Part shown: positions 46,590 through 59,439 of the stretch, piece after piece
How the letters are laid out: every line of letters begins with the position of its first letter
How positions within the stretch are numbered: position 1 is the stretch's first letter
NCBI GenBank assembly: GCA_947095585.1
Contig: OX352765.1
Coordinates: 24,396,254 to 24,460,253, forward strand
Reading direction: 5' to 3'
Length of the DNA stretch: 64,000 bases
Source of the DNA: Nephrocerus scutellatus
Taxonomy: Eukaryota > Arthropoda > Insecta > Diptera > Pipunculidae
The notes under the pieces: model-generated
Told to the model about the DNA's origin: nothing
Seen by the model: only the letters and a program-made list of their open reading frames with translations
Database searches by the model: none
Program-made: the position numbers and the translations under genes

Positions 46590-47245
46590 ACTAGCTGTTC
46601 CCGGGCACTTTGCTACCCGCACACATGAACCCCCGGGGTGACGGGAGTACTATTGCCTATAACCTTCACTCAACTGCCAATAATTTACGTTGACATTTTT
46701 TTAAAAATACGTTTGTAAATCTCATGTTAAAATTTTACCTTTCTCCCCTTCCATATATACCTACTAACTTTTCCCTACCTGCCAATAATATATCTTAAAA
46801 ATTTCATAAAATTCAGTTTAAAAATGTGGCTGATAAACATTTTACATTCCCTGTGTGTAAAATAAAATAACTTCTAATCAAACAAATGCAGTTTTCGTAA
46901 CTCATCTGTATAAAATTTAAAGAAAATCGGGTTATTTTTTTTTAACACACCTGTATGCAATTTGTGAAATGGTGACCCCTTGACCCAGGAGTCTGACCAC
47001 TTTCAAAATATACCTATTTAGTGCCCATTATGGTATAAAACCCCTACGCAAAGTTTGAACGCAATTGGATCATAAAAACATCCAATTTGTAGAAACTTTC
47101 AAAATATGCCTATTAAGTGCCTTTTATGGTAGAAAACCCATATGCAAAGTTAGAACGCGATCGGTTGAAGGGTTTGGCAGTCTATACCGGACATACATAC
47201 ATACACACATACAAAGTTTCACTTTTATATATATAGATTTAAAAA
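46590..47245 (+). mobile_element. Non-coding dispersed element
   Basis: Starts ACTAGCTGTTCCCGGGCACT, a start also visible at 45565 in diverged form. It carries repeated segments (AAAATATACCTATTTAGTGC and AAAATATGCCTATTAAGTGC, followed by CAAAGTTNGAACGC) and ends at a TATATATATAG tract. No coding frame. Confidence 0.55.
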
Positions 47246-48079
47246 ATAACAATTAGTTTGTATCTATGTATGTATATAACGATAGTCTATCGGCCTCTTA
47301 GCACATATTTACGACACGACAATCAATAAAAATTAAATACGAGTATGTATATCGTATACATATGTATAGAGTTTACATTTTATTGTTCTCCTATAATCAC
47401 ACTTATCACCCCGAAGAAGTTGTTTTTACAAACAAAATGTCCACGATAACTGTATATTATACCAAAGCATTGCCAGGTGACTGAAACACGCGGTAATTTC
47501 AACGTGTGACTGTAAGCCGTTTAGGGCTCTCGTCTCGACCTTTCCTTAGTTGGTACAGATTATCTTTAGCGTCCGTTTTAATGACTACGTGAAACATCAA
47601 TATATTAATAGCACTCAGTTTTATGACCCCTAATACATTAACACAACACAACACAATAAATTGCTTATCAAATATAAGCAGCTACTTAATTTTTGGGCAA
47701 TGTCATTGCTGAAAAAAGTCAAACAAACGTAAATGCCACTAAACGGATCATAAGACGATTTATGCTTCTAATATGTGATAATAGTTCGTTTTGATGATTG
47801 AAATGCAAATTTCGTAGCTATGTACATGTGTGCGTGTGTACCTTTCATAGTGTACGAGTACTGTTTGTGTTATCAGTGAAACAAAACTGCACCGCAAGCT
47901 CTTCCTCAAAACCAACTGCAAGCAATCGAAGAAGATCTTCTCTATTTCAGCAACAATTTGCGGCGTCTGTCGAAAGCGTTCTCCATCTATGATTACCACA
48001 CAGCTGTTATACGATTCACAAATAGACGGCGGACGTTTGGGAAAGATGCACGTTTTTACCCTGGAAGAATTCCGAGCAA
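47246..48079. other. Gene-less stretch
   Basis: Nothing recognised except faint Gypsy-like text towards 48000. Confidence 0.35.
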
Positions 48080-48340
48080 TATATGTATAACAATGGGCAA
48101 TTTATTGCCACCCGTACACAACGCAACCGTAAAGCAGCCGAGCTTCTAATTTCTTCACACGTTACTAACAACAAAGTTGTGGTCCGCGAATTTAATCAAA
48201 GTGTTGCTCATATTTTGCAAAGCCACTATACGGATGTAAAACAGAATTATTTTCTTCCAATAATATTACTTGGCCTTCGTTGTACTCGTACTATGTACAG
48301 ACTACAGACGGAAATGATCTACAGTTTACACAGATGAGGA
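48080..48340 (+). mobile_element. Gypsy-type LTR retrotransposon integrase fragment
   Basis: The plus frame holds VVVREFNQSVAHILQSHYTD and FLPIILLGLRCTRT, which line up with the NGxVERFHR and LPLVLLGLR blocks of Ty3/Gypsy integrases. No LTRs, gag or RT seen nearby. Old and partial. Confidence 0.5.
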
Positions 48341-48920
48341 ACGCGCTCTTGCCGCTTCGATTATATGAATCGACTAATCGTAATCGAGTATTCTACTGAT
48401 GCTGAGACTGAAACGCTTTAAATTTGTGTCCATCGATCGATCGATCCAAAACGTTTAAAAGCTCGAAACGAACACACTTAAGCGTTAATACGGAGTTACG
48501 TATGATGTGTAATGATAACGATTGTATGACATACTCGTATAATATGGAAGAATGATTATTATGTGAAGTAGATTCCAATATTCCATGCTGATTGTGTTTG
48601 ACTGACCGACTGACCGATGGCCGTCCGTCCGTTTGTCGGTTCTTTGTGATTAGAATAGCCGTAGTGTTTGTTGTTGTTGTTGTTGAATGGGTGTCCCTTT
48701 TAAATGTTTTATAACGGAACTCTATTTAATTTTTTTTCTAATTACCGCTTCTCAGGTTGTAACAATGAACTGATCTCAAAATTGTGGCACAGACAAAAAA
48801 ATGCTGTTATGGTGTCTTTTCACTTTCGTTGTTTACTCGGTGTTCCATGTACGTTTTTGTAGGAACTGTTTACATTACTTGGTTTTTTGATAAACGAGTA
48901 CCTACTAGGCTTGGTAGTGG
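48341..48920. other. Gene-less stretch
   Basis: Contains a (GTT)n run near 48668. No gene supported. Confidence 0.4.
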
Positions 48921-48929
48921 TATACGGAT

Positions 48930-49460
48930 GAATCATGAAGAAAACAGAAGGCACGTATGCAGGAGTCCATGGGCCAAAAACCAAGTACTCTGAAGCAATG
49001 GGACAGTACCGGAGCATATTCCAGGCAGATGTACATGCCATCGAATGATGTGCATGTAGAAAGAAAGTACATGGGAACAACGTCTCTCTTGATATTGGGA
49101 CTAAGTAGAAATAATGTGAGAATCATAACAGGGTTCCTAACAGGACATTGTAAACTGAAGGGGCACCTCAGAAAATTAAAATTAGATGAAGATGGCAGCT
49201 GCAGGATTTGTGGTGAAGCGGAGGAGACTCCGTGGCACCTTCTCAACGAATGCAGGGCAACGATTCGACAAAGAAGAAACCATATTAGAACCCACGTAAT
49301 CTCGAAGTCTGCGCGACAATCATTCAACCCACTACATATCATTAAGTTCCTAAGAGCCATTGGTATGGAGAGGAAGCTGAAGGTTCGGGCATGTAATGTC
49401 TCTATAGCGCAAGTCCGGGGAAGCGCAATAGATCCACATGGGTCACAGTGCTACTAGAAT
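48930..49460 (+). mobile_element. Non-LTR retrotransposon 3' end, LOA/R1-like
   Basis: The plus frame 48957-49457 includes NNVRIITGFLTGHCKLKGHL and CRICGEAEETPWHLLNECRA, the post-RNase-H Cys/His tail, then a C-terminal region. The frame is intact for about 160 codons, so this is a younger fragment. 5' truncated. Confidence 0.8.
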
Positions 49461-49639
49461 ATACCCCTTATATCATATGCCTATACATATAATAACATTG
49501 GTCATGCGGCAACCTACATAATCGTGTCAGTTTATTTGGGGTGCCGAATTCTCTCATAGACACTCCATTTCCTTAGTTAGATCTGGCTATTTTTGTTTTG
49601 TATAAAAAATATGCGTAAAGGGGTTTGCACCATTTTAAT

Positions 49640-50420
49640 GCTCGGCTATATGCACACCGTGTGCGTTAAGGAACATGAGGATAAAAGAGGAGATGTCTAT
49701 GAACTTGTGCCTTGAATGCCTGTGGGTCATAGTGATGTGGAAAGACAGAGCATTCCATATACGTGTTGTACGGCTGAAGAACGAATATCTGAACTTAACT
49801 GTACGACCGAAGATGTTATGAGCGCCACGGTTGAATTCATTGAGAGGTGGAATGCAATTGGTTATTTGCAAGAAGGCTAAATATTTCGCAGCATTTTTAG
49901 GGACGGTGAATATGTGGTCATTCTAACGTAGCTAGTAGTTAACCCACATAACGAGAATTGCGAGTTTTTCAGTTTCCTCGATGCAAGTGCCATTCATAGA
50001 TAATAGATGTGGATTTACGATTCGCATGGACGACAAGAGACATTATCTCCCCATTTTATTATGCTGTCCATTGAACGTGGGTAGCGTGCTTTGAGTTCCA
50101 TATGAGAAGTGGCAGGACGTTCCTTAACTTTATATGAGAAGCTAAGAATACTGTCGTCAGCGAAAGAATGAATTGGATTAAAAGTAATGGACAGGAGATC
50201 ATTAAAAACGAAAAAGGGTGCCGGTGACAAAACAGAGCTCTGGGCAACGCCGGTCGTAATACCTTTACGACGGAAATGATGAGGGATTCCAGAGATCGGA
50301 AGCGGTGCAAAAAACGAATACTCGAGGTTACCCTGTAACCTAGCAGCATATGGAGAATAAAAACGAACAGGAAGAAAAAGCTTGCATCTGGATCGAGCTG
50401 GCGGCTGATCTGATACATTT
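49640..50420 (-). mobile_element. Non-LTR retrotransposon fragment, Jockey/CR1 group, copy C
   Basis: The minus strand gives FNDLLSITFNPIHSFADDSI (RT box, 50110-50200). Towards 49640 comes the C-terminal block NIFGRTVKFRYSFFSRTTRI. Opposite orientation to copies A and B. Confidence 0.75.
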
Positions 50421-51557
50421 AGAATAGGATAATATTACGGTGTATTATAGAACAAGGTTCTGCAGCTAAGATAGTTGAGTAGATTTAGATTTTTCAATAA
50501 CAATTGCTACATATAATTGATTCATATGTTGATTCTAAGTTCTGTTCAATTGTTGCGATTTGAACCAGAAATTTTTAATATTGCAACGGCCGGTGTAGGT
50601 TTTAAAAACTAAACAAATTATTGTTTTTTTGACTCCTCCATCCTCCTATTTCAAAATAATCAGTAATTCAAGTTCAATACCTCCTGCCAGAGCTGGTAAG
50701 CGGACATCAACACGATATATATATACAAAAATTGTTTACTTAAGATTGAGGAAAGTAAACAAACAAACAAACAAACAATAAGCTGAGTTGGTTTTAAATT
50801 GACCGAAGAACGAGAGAAAGAATGAGACTCTGTCTAACGAGGTGGAATAAAAACACAAATTGAGTCGGAGAGGATAATAAATTGAAGCAAAGATCGTTCT
50901 GCTACACATCTAAAAGCGTGGTTATATGGGTTTTTTGGATTAAGAAAGGTCAGTCTGCTCACTGCAACTAATTATAATCGAATTTTATAAAAAAAACGAA
51001 AGCTTTTCAATTTAAATTACTTTTTTAATTGTTTTCTTTTTTAGGTATAATTAACAATGACGATATTCGTTAACAATTACACAGAGCAGCTCTCTAAAAG
51101 ACTTAAAAATTGCTTACTTTCCAAAATGAGCATAAATTAAAATCCGTAACGTTTTAGATTTAGCATCAAATGCAAGGTTCACAACTCTCTAAAAATGTAA
51201 TTCTTTTCTATTTTCAACTCTACACTAAATGAGATAAGAGTTGGGACTTATTCATTGTCTTTCATTGTTAGTTTGTTTGCTTTTTTTATTACTTAGTAAC
51301 AGTTTGGTTTTTTTATTTAGAAAAATATAACTGATGGTCTTCTATGATTTTGTTTTGTTTTGGCTAGCATTTCCATTTACTGGAGACTGGAAGCTGCCGG
51401 TTACTTGGCGCTACAAAAAAAAGAATGTCTTAGTGCTTTCTCTATTGGGCAGTTTTAAAACTTTTTTCTGCTTATTTATCTCTTAAATTATTTAATTAAT
51501 AACAAATAATATATGAAGAAGACAAACTCGCATCAATTATTGCATTCGACATTTGAG
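50421..51557. other. Gene-less stretch, includes PMI 3' flank
   Basis: An (AAAC)n run at about 50757-50778 and AT-rich sequence. The left-hand end of the PMI transcript should lie in 51290-51557 (TTTATT motifs near 51280, 51320 and 51473), but the site is not fixed. Confidence 0.4.
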
Positions 51558-52818
51558 CTACTTGTAGGCCTTACATATTTGCCAAGCGCAAAATGCTGCT
51601 GATAATAATGTGAGACCGCGGTGGAGGTATTTCGCTTTGGTATTATCCGAATATCCTAAAACTACGGGTGATGATACATCTGCTAGCGGAAGTTTTGACA
51701 GGAGAGCTTCATCGTGTTCGACCTTGACATGGAAGGAAAAAAAGTACAAATTAAAAATGTGTTTTTAATAAAGTATTAAAGTTGTAAATCACAATATAAA
51801 TTTGTTGAAATAGGTAGACAATTCGTATTCTCAGTACTCCTATTTATATAAAAACAAATTCTGTTTAAAAAATTCAGAATTTGTAGTAAGGATTTTGTAA
51901 GCATATTACTAATGATTTGGTTTCTGAGTGCTAGAACACACCGCCCGTCGCTACTACCGATTGAATTATTAAGTGAGGTCTCCGGACGCGATCACTGTGA
52001 TGACACTTCGAGTGTTTTACCGTTGTTTCGCAAAAGTTGACCGAACTTGATTATTTAGAGGAAATAAAAGTCGTAACAAGAAAATAAATTATTAACTTAG
52101 CTAGTTTTATTTGATGTAAGCCTTAAATCAAAACGTTTGGAGTCAGAGATAGCTTTTTAGTTCTTTGCTAGAATCGACTAAGCAAATTATTTTCCTATTT
52201 TATCTTCTAGCTTATATTTATATTTTCTTTTGTTTTACAAACTTAAGCGGGTGTCATTTAGAAAAGCATCCATAAACTCTTTGTGTTAGCCTTTCAACCA
52301 ATGCTTGATGTTCTTCGCAGTCATATTTTAGTCAAAAAAACTTTCCGAGCACTCAGGATTTAAAATTCTTCTCCAGTTATTCTTTCGTATGTATATTACA
52401 TTTTGTGTGAATACTTACTAAAGCATGCATACACTAATACAAAAGCAAAATATTCAGTATGAATTATTTATAGCCATTGTTTACCTGATACTGACAACAA
52501 GGGTCATAATTCCACGAGACAGTGTATAGGCCAGTGCAAAAGACTGACACAGCACACATGGGTGCACTAAACATGGGTCTGTCCTGCCAAATAAGACCCG
52601 ATACAATTGAAGTCAAGCCTGATAGCACAGCCGTCTTATGCAGACAATTTCCAACCGTTATCCAACGACCGGTCTCATCTCCCAGGCGAGTCGGCTCGAT
52701 TATAATGTACTGGACTTTTGCTTCCAAAGCCTTGTCCAGTTCGGCTTCAAATCTTTCGTGTGCATTTCCATTGTCATAGACTTCGCGTATAGTATGAAAG
52801 GTTGGCTGCACGGACGAA
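51558..52818 (-). CDS. PMI: PMI / TMEM11, mitochondrial inner-membrane morphology protein (N-terminus not fixed)
   Basis: Exons 52485-52818 and 51558-51722 join exactly (CAG|GTC) to give 165 residues matching TMEM11: REVYDNGNAHERFEAELDKA, VQYIIIEPTRLGDETGRWIT, VGNCLHKTAVLSG, two membrane segments, SWNYDPCCQYQVEHDE and LPLADVSSPVVLG. TMEM11/PMI sits in the mitochondrial inner membrane and controls cristae and mitochondrial shape, working with the MICOS system. The acceptor at 52818 needs an upstream coding exon in phase 2. A candidate first exon starts at ATG 53477 (MPKYENTKRQKSNEDTSELS, donor after 53415), but its phase does not fit without one more small exon. The last intron carries an 18S rRNA fragment. 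Confidence 0.92.
51936..52080 (+). rRNA. 18S rRNA 3'-terminal fragment (pseudogene)
   Basis: 145 bp beginning ACACACCGCCCGTCGCTACT and running through TGAGGTCTCCGGACGCGATC, GTTGTTTCGCAAAAGTTGAC and AGTCGTAACAAG. This is the universally conserved 3' end of small-subunit rRNA, helix 44 and beyond. It differs by a few bases (for example GAGGAAATAAAAGTC in place of GAGGAAGTAAAAGTC). It stops just before the final conserved GGTTTCCGTAGG. It is not a functional rRNA gene: only 145 of about 1,900 bases. It lies in the last intron of PMI, antisense to it. Confidence 0.9.
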
Positions 52819-53387
52819 CTACAAATGTTCAAAGAAAAGATATGTCTAATAATAGTCTTGACATAAGCAACAACAAGGTAAACAATAAACACTTAAGATT
52901 AAATTCTTCGCAGTTCGAGTATTGTTGAAAATCGGTAATTGAAAAACTGGTACATAGTCTTCTTAGTACTGCGAGATTTCAAGGTTAAGGTTACGATGAG
53001 ACGAAGATGACAGTGTTCTTTGTTGCATATTAAATCTTAAATTTATGACCAAGCAAAGCAAACAAGAACGGTGCACGTCAATGCGTAGTTCAATGGATTT
53101 TAAATTTCAACTTCTTCGCTCAGCCTTCCAAAAATGTAATTTTGTAAATGTAAATAGTGCCTGCAGCACCATTTTGCTCCAAGGCCTTTTCCAGCATAAT
53201 CCAAGACCAAGATGTCAATTGGAACACAACAATTTTGAACAGTTGCATAACTTGCATTGCAAATTTCTTCACAGTCTTGCAAACAAACACATTACATAAT
53301 TGTAACAAAATATAATTTCTATTATAAAAATTAATTTAGAAAATTATATTTATACCCGTACCTGTCATCAGAAATGTTAATCATTTT

Positions 53388-53477
53388 TTAAATTGCTTGA
53401 ACATTCGGATTTACTTCACTCAACTCGCTCGTATCCTCATTGCTCTTTTGGCGTTTAGTATTTTCGTATTTTGGCAT
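53388..53477 (-). other. Candidate first coding exon of PMI
   Basis: ATG in good context (GTCAAAATGCC) followed by MPKYENTKRQKSNEDTSELS and a donor GTAAAT after 53415. Polar N-terminus, plausible for PMI, but phase 0 does not match the phase-2 acceptor at 52818 unless another exon intervenes. Confidence 0.3.
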
Positions 53478-53479
53478 TT

Positions 53480-55281
53480 TGACTTTTTCATCATTATTGT
53501 GAATGGATATTTTGTTGAAGTGAAACCTATTGTTGATCAGGATGAACGAGAGAGAAGGGCAAGTGTCTTTAAATAAATGTGACATCAATTCTTAAAGATC
53601 CACTTGCACTATCTTAATATGTACAGCAAAAATTGCGAAATATATTAATACATATATTAAAATAAAACTTAGCCCGGTTTTTTTTTAATGTCGGAGAAAT
53701 CCGAGTTCCGAGTTATCTGATAAATCTGAGAGTTTTTTTCTCTGATTAATATCTGCAGTTTTTTTTAGTATCAGAAAAAAGTTTTATTTCTCACCTGAAT
53801 GTTTAAAGATACAAACAACTACAGCTGTCAAGAAATGTTAAATATACAGAACAGATAATGAAAAAAAAAACAGTTCTTAATTAAGACAGTTAAATTATCT
53901 CTCCGAGTACTACGAGATAAAAAAAACGCAGCCTTAATCTGTATGCCTGTTCGCGGTTAACTCGATGACCGTTCATTCGATACAGCTGAAACTTTGGGAT
54001 GTGGTGGGGACGTTTGTAGTGAATGTTTGTAGGTGGTTAGTGTAGTGAAAGGGTTTGCTGTGATTGGTGGCTAGATATAGTTTTTATGAGATTGAATCAA
54101 AGACCGTACATTTGATTGATAGGGATGATATATGTTGATTGGCAAGGGGTGGGGGGGTATCTTAAGGGTCTTGGAGTGTGTCTTGGAGGGTCTTGATGGC
54201 CAGTTAGGTAGGAGTAGTGTGGTGGTGACAGTGAAGTAAGTCCACTTTGGCTCGTTGAGATGTGTATGTCGTAGCACCGTGTATGTTAGTTTCTCATTCT
54301 TCATGTCAGTTGTTTTTGTTCACAGATTGCCATAGTAATCTTGAGGTTGCAATATACATTTTTCAACATATTGCAACATACTTGTTGCCTTGTTGCACAC
54401 TCGCTGTAATGTTTTCAATTAAAAAAAAAGATATCATGGCGTTGGTTTTGTGTGGGCAAAATTCTACTTTAAGAATTTTGTTCCTCACAACGTTGCCATT
54501 ATGCCACTGCACTTGGCATTTAACCACGATTGAAATTTGACATAACAGAGCTGCTGTCAAACTTTTACTACGGGAGTGGCATTGGCTAAACATCCCGCAT
54601 CCCAAAATGTATGTAATTACGTAAGTACTAATTCCCGCAAATACCAAATCACTTAGACACCAGCAATGTGATATGATAGTTTTTTATTTTTAAGTGTTCC
54701 TCGAAAACTATTAATGCAGGATGCGAGATTTGGCATGCGGCATCACGTACCCAACCCAACTTTTACACAGGGTATATATAATGCATCGCGGCGAAATATT
54801 TCTTGTTGTACAGCAGTTTTTATTTCATTGTGAAATAAAGTAAAGATTTTAAAGAAGGAAACGTTTTTAGGACTTCTTTTGAGATGACTTTAGAAAATAG
54901 TATGCAAAATGATACTCGTATTGCAAGAGTTAATTGAGTCACTCGTCTTGCTATAGAAAGAGAGGATAAATTTATGGTAGTATTTAAACATTTTTTTATT
55001 TTTATTTTATTAAGTGACAAACATTTATTAGGGAATTTTTTGAAAGAAAATACTTTTTGCAGCATACTTCAAGACTTCGGTTGCCATTCCATTTGTATGG
55101 AAAAGTATGTATGGGAAAATTTACAGAAAAAGTGGACGAAAATTATTTTTTAAACTTGTAACATAGATTGTTTTTTTTTTTTCACAAACATTAGTAATTG
55201 CGCCATTACAATTTGAAAATACAAGATAATATATTTAGACTATACGACAATAGAATTGTTCATTAATCAAAGACAGGTTTT
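53480..55281. other. Gene-less stretch between PMI and Rabex-5
   Basis: No supported gene. May hold the PMI promoter. Open frames at 54071-54304 and 54363-54647 have no domain. Towards 55281 it should include the Rabex-5 3' UTR. Confidence 0.4.
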
Positions 55282-57846
55282 TTAATTCTTTCCATCTGGG
55301 GGATCTGGTTTATGTTTTAAATTGTTGGCGCCAGTCACATGCGAATGGTTGGGCGAGTTAAAATCTCCCGTATTACAGGAAATCGATGGAATATCGAAAT
55401 TTGAAAATCCCCTATAGTCAGAGACAGTCGGTTTAATTGGAGAAGGCAATAGCACGCCATTCGGAGGAGAATCACTTTCGAGAAGGCTTCTTGGTTTACT
55501 GTTATCAATGTTGTCGTTCGTGGCATTTTCAACGATGTCGATATGACTGATGTTCTTTAGAAGTGGATCAAATTCTTTTAAGTCCAATTTCGCCTCTTCA
55601 GCGACACTATTCTCTCCACTGTTATCAGAGAGATCAAAATCGTAGTTGATATTTGTAAGACCACCTTTGAAGTCAGCGCTTAGGAGTAGCTCATCAGGCG
55701 GATCGGACACATCGTCTAGTAAAGATGCCGTATCGAAGGGTGTATAGTTAAAAATTGGTGAGGCGAACAGTAAATCTGTTGCAGCTGGAATCGGTGATAG
55801 CCTGTCTTTGGTTGTGGTGTCTTTTAACGAAAGTGTATGCGAAATGGCTGAATCGTCGACACTCATTACTTCACCTATTCTCATCGGTGTGATCGCCATT
55901 GGTAGCGACTGCGTTTTCAAAAGCTCCTTGTTACTGTTCTGTTCCGCATCAATCGATGCAATCAAATTTGCCTGATAGTGACCAACGCAATCTCCGCTAA
56001 CATCACCAGAATCCGCACATAATGGCACAACTGCATTATTCGAACTTGCTAATTGTATTCGGGACATATTTATAAGAAAAGTCGGTGTCTTTATGGGCAA
56101 AATAGTCAGTGGTGCACGACTGATAACTGCCTCTATTTTTTGGGTTATCTCGTCCTGTGTTAGAAATAAATTAACTAAAGTTTTAGTGAACTATATTAGT
56201 ATTATTGTACCTGAAAATTTGTCATATCTTTTGAAAGGTTTTCAATTCCAGTTAATATATTTAAGTTCTTCTTCTTCAGTGTTTCCATTCGCTTCATGTT
56301 CTCAGATATCAAGTGCAAACTTTCGCATGCCAGTAGAGCACTTTCCCATGGAGTACTGTAGGGTTTTTCACCAGACATTAGCAGATTAAAATCATCGGAT
56401 GGCATAGCCAAGCTTTCTGCATTTAAGTTTTCAATAAACGAGATTGCGCAGCACTGTTCACAAAGGAGGGGAATTAGTTAAAACATTTCGTTACTCAAGT
56501 AATCGCTATCTTACAAGATTGGTAAAATAGTAACCACCTTCACCACTCATTAGCCGCGATGCGTTGCTAAAACGGGTAATGAAATTAATATTGCTATGCA
56601 AACGAACTGGATTCGCTTTTAGAACAACAAATATAAGAGCAGGTAGGAATTCATCTGCACTTGCTGGACCACCCACTGAATGCTTTAAAAGCTCAAAAAT
56701 GTGCCGGCAACATCGCACGGTGCATTCAAGTTTTTCCTGAGGCGAATAATAGGAGTCAATGCCAACGAGTTCTAAAAATTAAACAGCATTAGACGTTTTT
56801 TACCGCCTTTATTCGCAGACGACTGTAAGACTCACCAGTAATTGCATTGTAAACCAGATCTCGGGATTCAGCATTTACCTCATCAATACTGCATGCCAAG
56901 TGTTTAGCTGTAATCCAACTTAATTGGCGAATTCGCTTTTGCACTTTGGCATCATTTTCCTCATCTGCCGTAAAATAGGGACTAAATAGGAATCTGCAAT
57001 TTAATAAATCTTTGAGCCAACATTAAGTGGTTTTCTCCATTAGTCGCGTTTACTTGTGATTCTGTGTCATAACAACTTTTTCGAAGAAATCAATTGTTGA
57101 TTCTCGGTCTTCCGGTGTCGAGATAAGAAATCGTTGATCCGTATTAACAACGTCAGCGAATTTGGTGTATGCATTTTGCACCAGTTCAGATAATTCATCG
57201 ATATTCTTGTTACTGTTATTGTTGTTCAAGTACCCGCGTATAGCATGATCCAGTCGCTGGATATCGTTTTTAAGCTTTCGTTTGCCATCATCTGGGATAC
57301 GCAACTGTCGCAGTTGTAAAATAAATAGACTTTCGGTTGGATCTGGTACATATGGCTTCTGCTGTTCGGCTGAGGAGTCATAGTTGTTAACAAGTAATGG
57401 ACACAATTATTCAAAGAAAAATACTTACTTTTTTGCGACGATTGTAATGTTTTATGAAACACAGAAGTTACCAGCGATGATTTCTTCTTAACGGATGTTA
57501 CTTGTGATGGAGAAGCTTGCAAAAGCTGGTCACAAGCTGTAATCTGCTTTTTGGATGGAGATCGACCTAATAGAGATTGCGGTGATAACCGTTCCGTTGA
57601 TTGTGACTTTGGTAGCCCGGGATCATTTTTTAATGTGCTGAGATTTTCTGTAATGAAACTGCGTTCTTATCTGACATTCTCGCCTAGTCTGACACACTTA
57701 CGCTTTTTTCTCTTATCGTTGCGTTCGCGAAAACATTTCGAGCATAGGCCATCGAACTGTGCATTTCCGTAAAAGCCACATCCCTTTCGGCATTTCAGAT
57801 CTTGTTGATCGATACGTAATTGCGGTAATTTGGGCATTGACAACAT
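55282..57846 (-). CDS. Rabex-5: Rabex-5, Rab5 guanine-nucleotide exchange factor with A20 zinc finger
   Basis: Seven exons with consistent phases: 57702-57846, 57429-57647, 57054-57369, 56836-56993, 56515-56771, 56211-56453 and 55282-56154, totalling 736 residues. Rabex-5 activates Rab5 on early endosomes and binds or transfers ubiquitin. Residues about 16-42 are the A20 zinc finger ([20 protein letters not shown]). A helical bundle follows ([17 protein letters not shown]). The VPS9 catalytic domain comes next ([40 protein letters not shown], with the conserved Asp and Tyr). A coiled-coil segment ([20 protein letters not shown]) corresponds to the rabaptin-binding region. The last 290 residues are polar and probably disordered, ending [10 protein letters not shown]. 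The start is the first of two nearby ATGs (57846, 57837). All introns are 50-110 bases. Confidence 0.95.
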
Positions 57847-58205
57847 TATAACTGTTTCTAATGGGATTGCGTAAGCAGTACGAATTATTTAATGGTTAAC
57901 ATATAAATATAATATCCGATTGATCAACAAATTAATATTTTATTTTTTCTACAACACAAAATACTCGCATGACGCAAAACAATTGACTTTTTGATTGATG
58001 TAATGAATGAAGTGACAGCTGTTTTCTGCATTTCACAGTGCGCACGAAATGACTTGTACTTGGTTTTTGATTGAACTTTTGATTTATTCACAATAAGAGT
58101 CAATTGACGTTATTTTCCAAAAACAGGAAATTCACAATAAACTAGTATCTCCAGTTGTAGTCAGGATTTCCCAATTTTCCATTGCACAAAATATTTGTAT
58201 TTTAA
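57847..58205. promoter_or_regulatory. Rabex-5 upstream region
   Basis: The 350 bases upstream of the Rabex-5 start should hold its promoter. No TATA box or clear initiator can be singled out by eye. Confidence 0.3.
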
Positions 58206-58740
58206 GGACTGTTTTCTTTAATTCATTCTACAGAAAGAATAGAAGGAACACAATATCAATCACGTGACCTAAGAATATTCTGTTTATTATACCTATCGAT
58301 GTAGTATAAAAAGGATACGTTCTAAACATTCTGAAGAAATAAAAGAATAGCCAAAAAAGGAATAGAATATAAGGAATAAATAAAAGAACGAGTGTTTTAT
58401 TTAATTAATTCTACAGAAAGAATAGAAGGAAAACAATATCAATTACGTGACCGAAGAATATTCTGTTAATTCCACCTTTCGATGTAGTATAAAAAGAATA
58501 CGTTCTAAAATAATAAGAAATAAAAGAATAGCCAAAAAAGGAATAGAATATAAGGAATAAATATAAGAACGAGTGTTTTCTTTAATTAATTCTACAGAAA
58601 GAATAGCAGGAAAAGAATATCAATCACGTGACCGAAGAATACTCTGTTTATTCTACCTTTTGATGTACTATAAAAAGAAGACGTTCTAAACTTTCCGAAG
58701 AAACAAAAGAATACCCAAAAAAAACAGCCCATAAAAATTA
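58206..58740 (+). repeat. Tandem array, ~182-bp unit, about 2.9 copies
   Basis: ATTCTACAGAAAGAATAG begins at 58225, 58408 and 58589. Units share ATCACGTGACC, GATGTAGTATAAAAA and AAAAAAGGAATAGAATATAA. The third is truncated. It lies just upstream of Rabex-5. Confidence 0.9.
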
Positions 58741-58799
58741 AAAGTTTTCTTGTAAGGTAGTTCTCTGATCGAAGATTTTTATTTTTATATAAAATTAAA

Positions 58800-59225
58800 A
58801 GAAAATAATTTTTTTATAAAATTTGTATGGGTGCCCCCGACCCCAGGGCCCCATCACTACCAAATTTTTACAAAATGTGTTCTCAATTGGATTTACACAT
58901 TTGTTTAAAATTTGATGGAAATCGGGCTCTTTTTTATAAAATTTGCACGGTTGCCCCCCGTTCCCGGGACAAATTTTTACAAAAAGTGTTGTCCATCGGA
59001 AATACACACGCGTATAAAATTTGAAGAAAATCGGGTAAATTTCGTAAAATATTTGTATGGGAGTCCTCCGACCCCGATGCCCTACGGGCCCAAAAATTTT
59101 AATAGAAAGTATTGTCACCGGAAATACATATGTGTGCAAAATTTCAATAACATCCTTTGGGGTAGTGGGTTAAAAATTGATCACAAGATCTGACCAGCCA
59201 GCAAGTTAATATAGAGAATTTAAAA
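58800..59225 (+). repeat. Diverged units of the 114-bp family
   Basis: Three degenerate units (CGGAAATACACACGCGTATA, TTTGAAGAAAATCGGG, ATAGAAAGTATTGTCACCGG) end with GGGTTAAAAATTGATCACAA and GTTAATATAGAGAATT, as after the arrays at 24.8 and 45.5 kb. Frames open on both strands here are repeat read-through. Confidence 0.75.
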
Positions 59226-59439
59226 ATGAGTAGAATACAAAGAATAAATAAAAGAACGTTTTATGTCAAATGCGAAATATTCGGAATGCTTAAAATGAAA
59301 TAAAGAAAACTCTCAAGTGTATGCCAAGCGCCACACGCGTCACAAATTACGTCATTGAGAGCCGAGCGCTAACCAATTGTTTTAAAGAAGTCTCATTAAA
59401 TTCTGACTAATAGAAGCCGATAGTTCTACTTTTCCATGC

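Noticed and set aside
51936..52080. A functional rRNA gene
   Set aside because: Only the last 145 bases of 18S are present, in an intron and in isolation.
53100..53308. Two overlapping minus frames (LEKALEQNGAAG / DYAGKGLGAKW)
   Set aside because: Considered as a PMI exon or duplicate. No donor inside and no similarity to PMI at DNA level; left unassigned.
58795..59193. Open frames on both strands
   Set aside because: Explained by the 114-bp-type repeat units.
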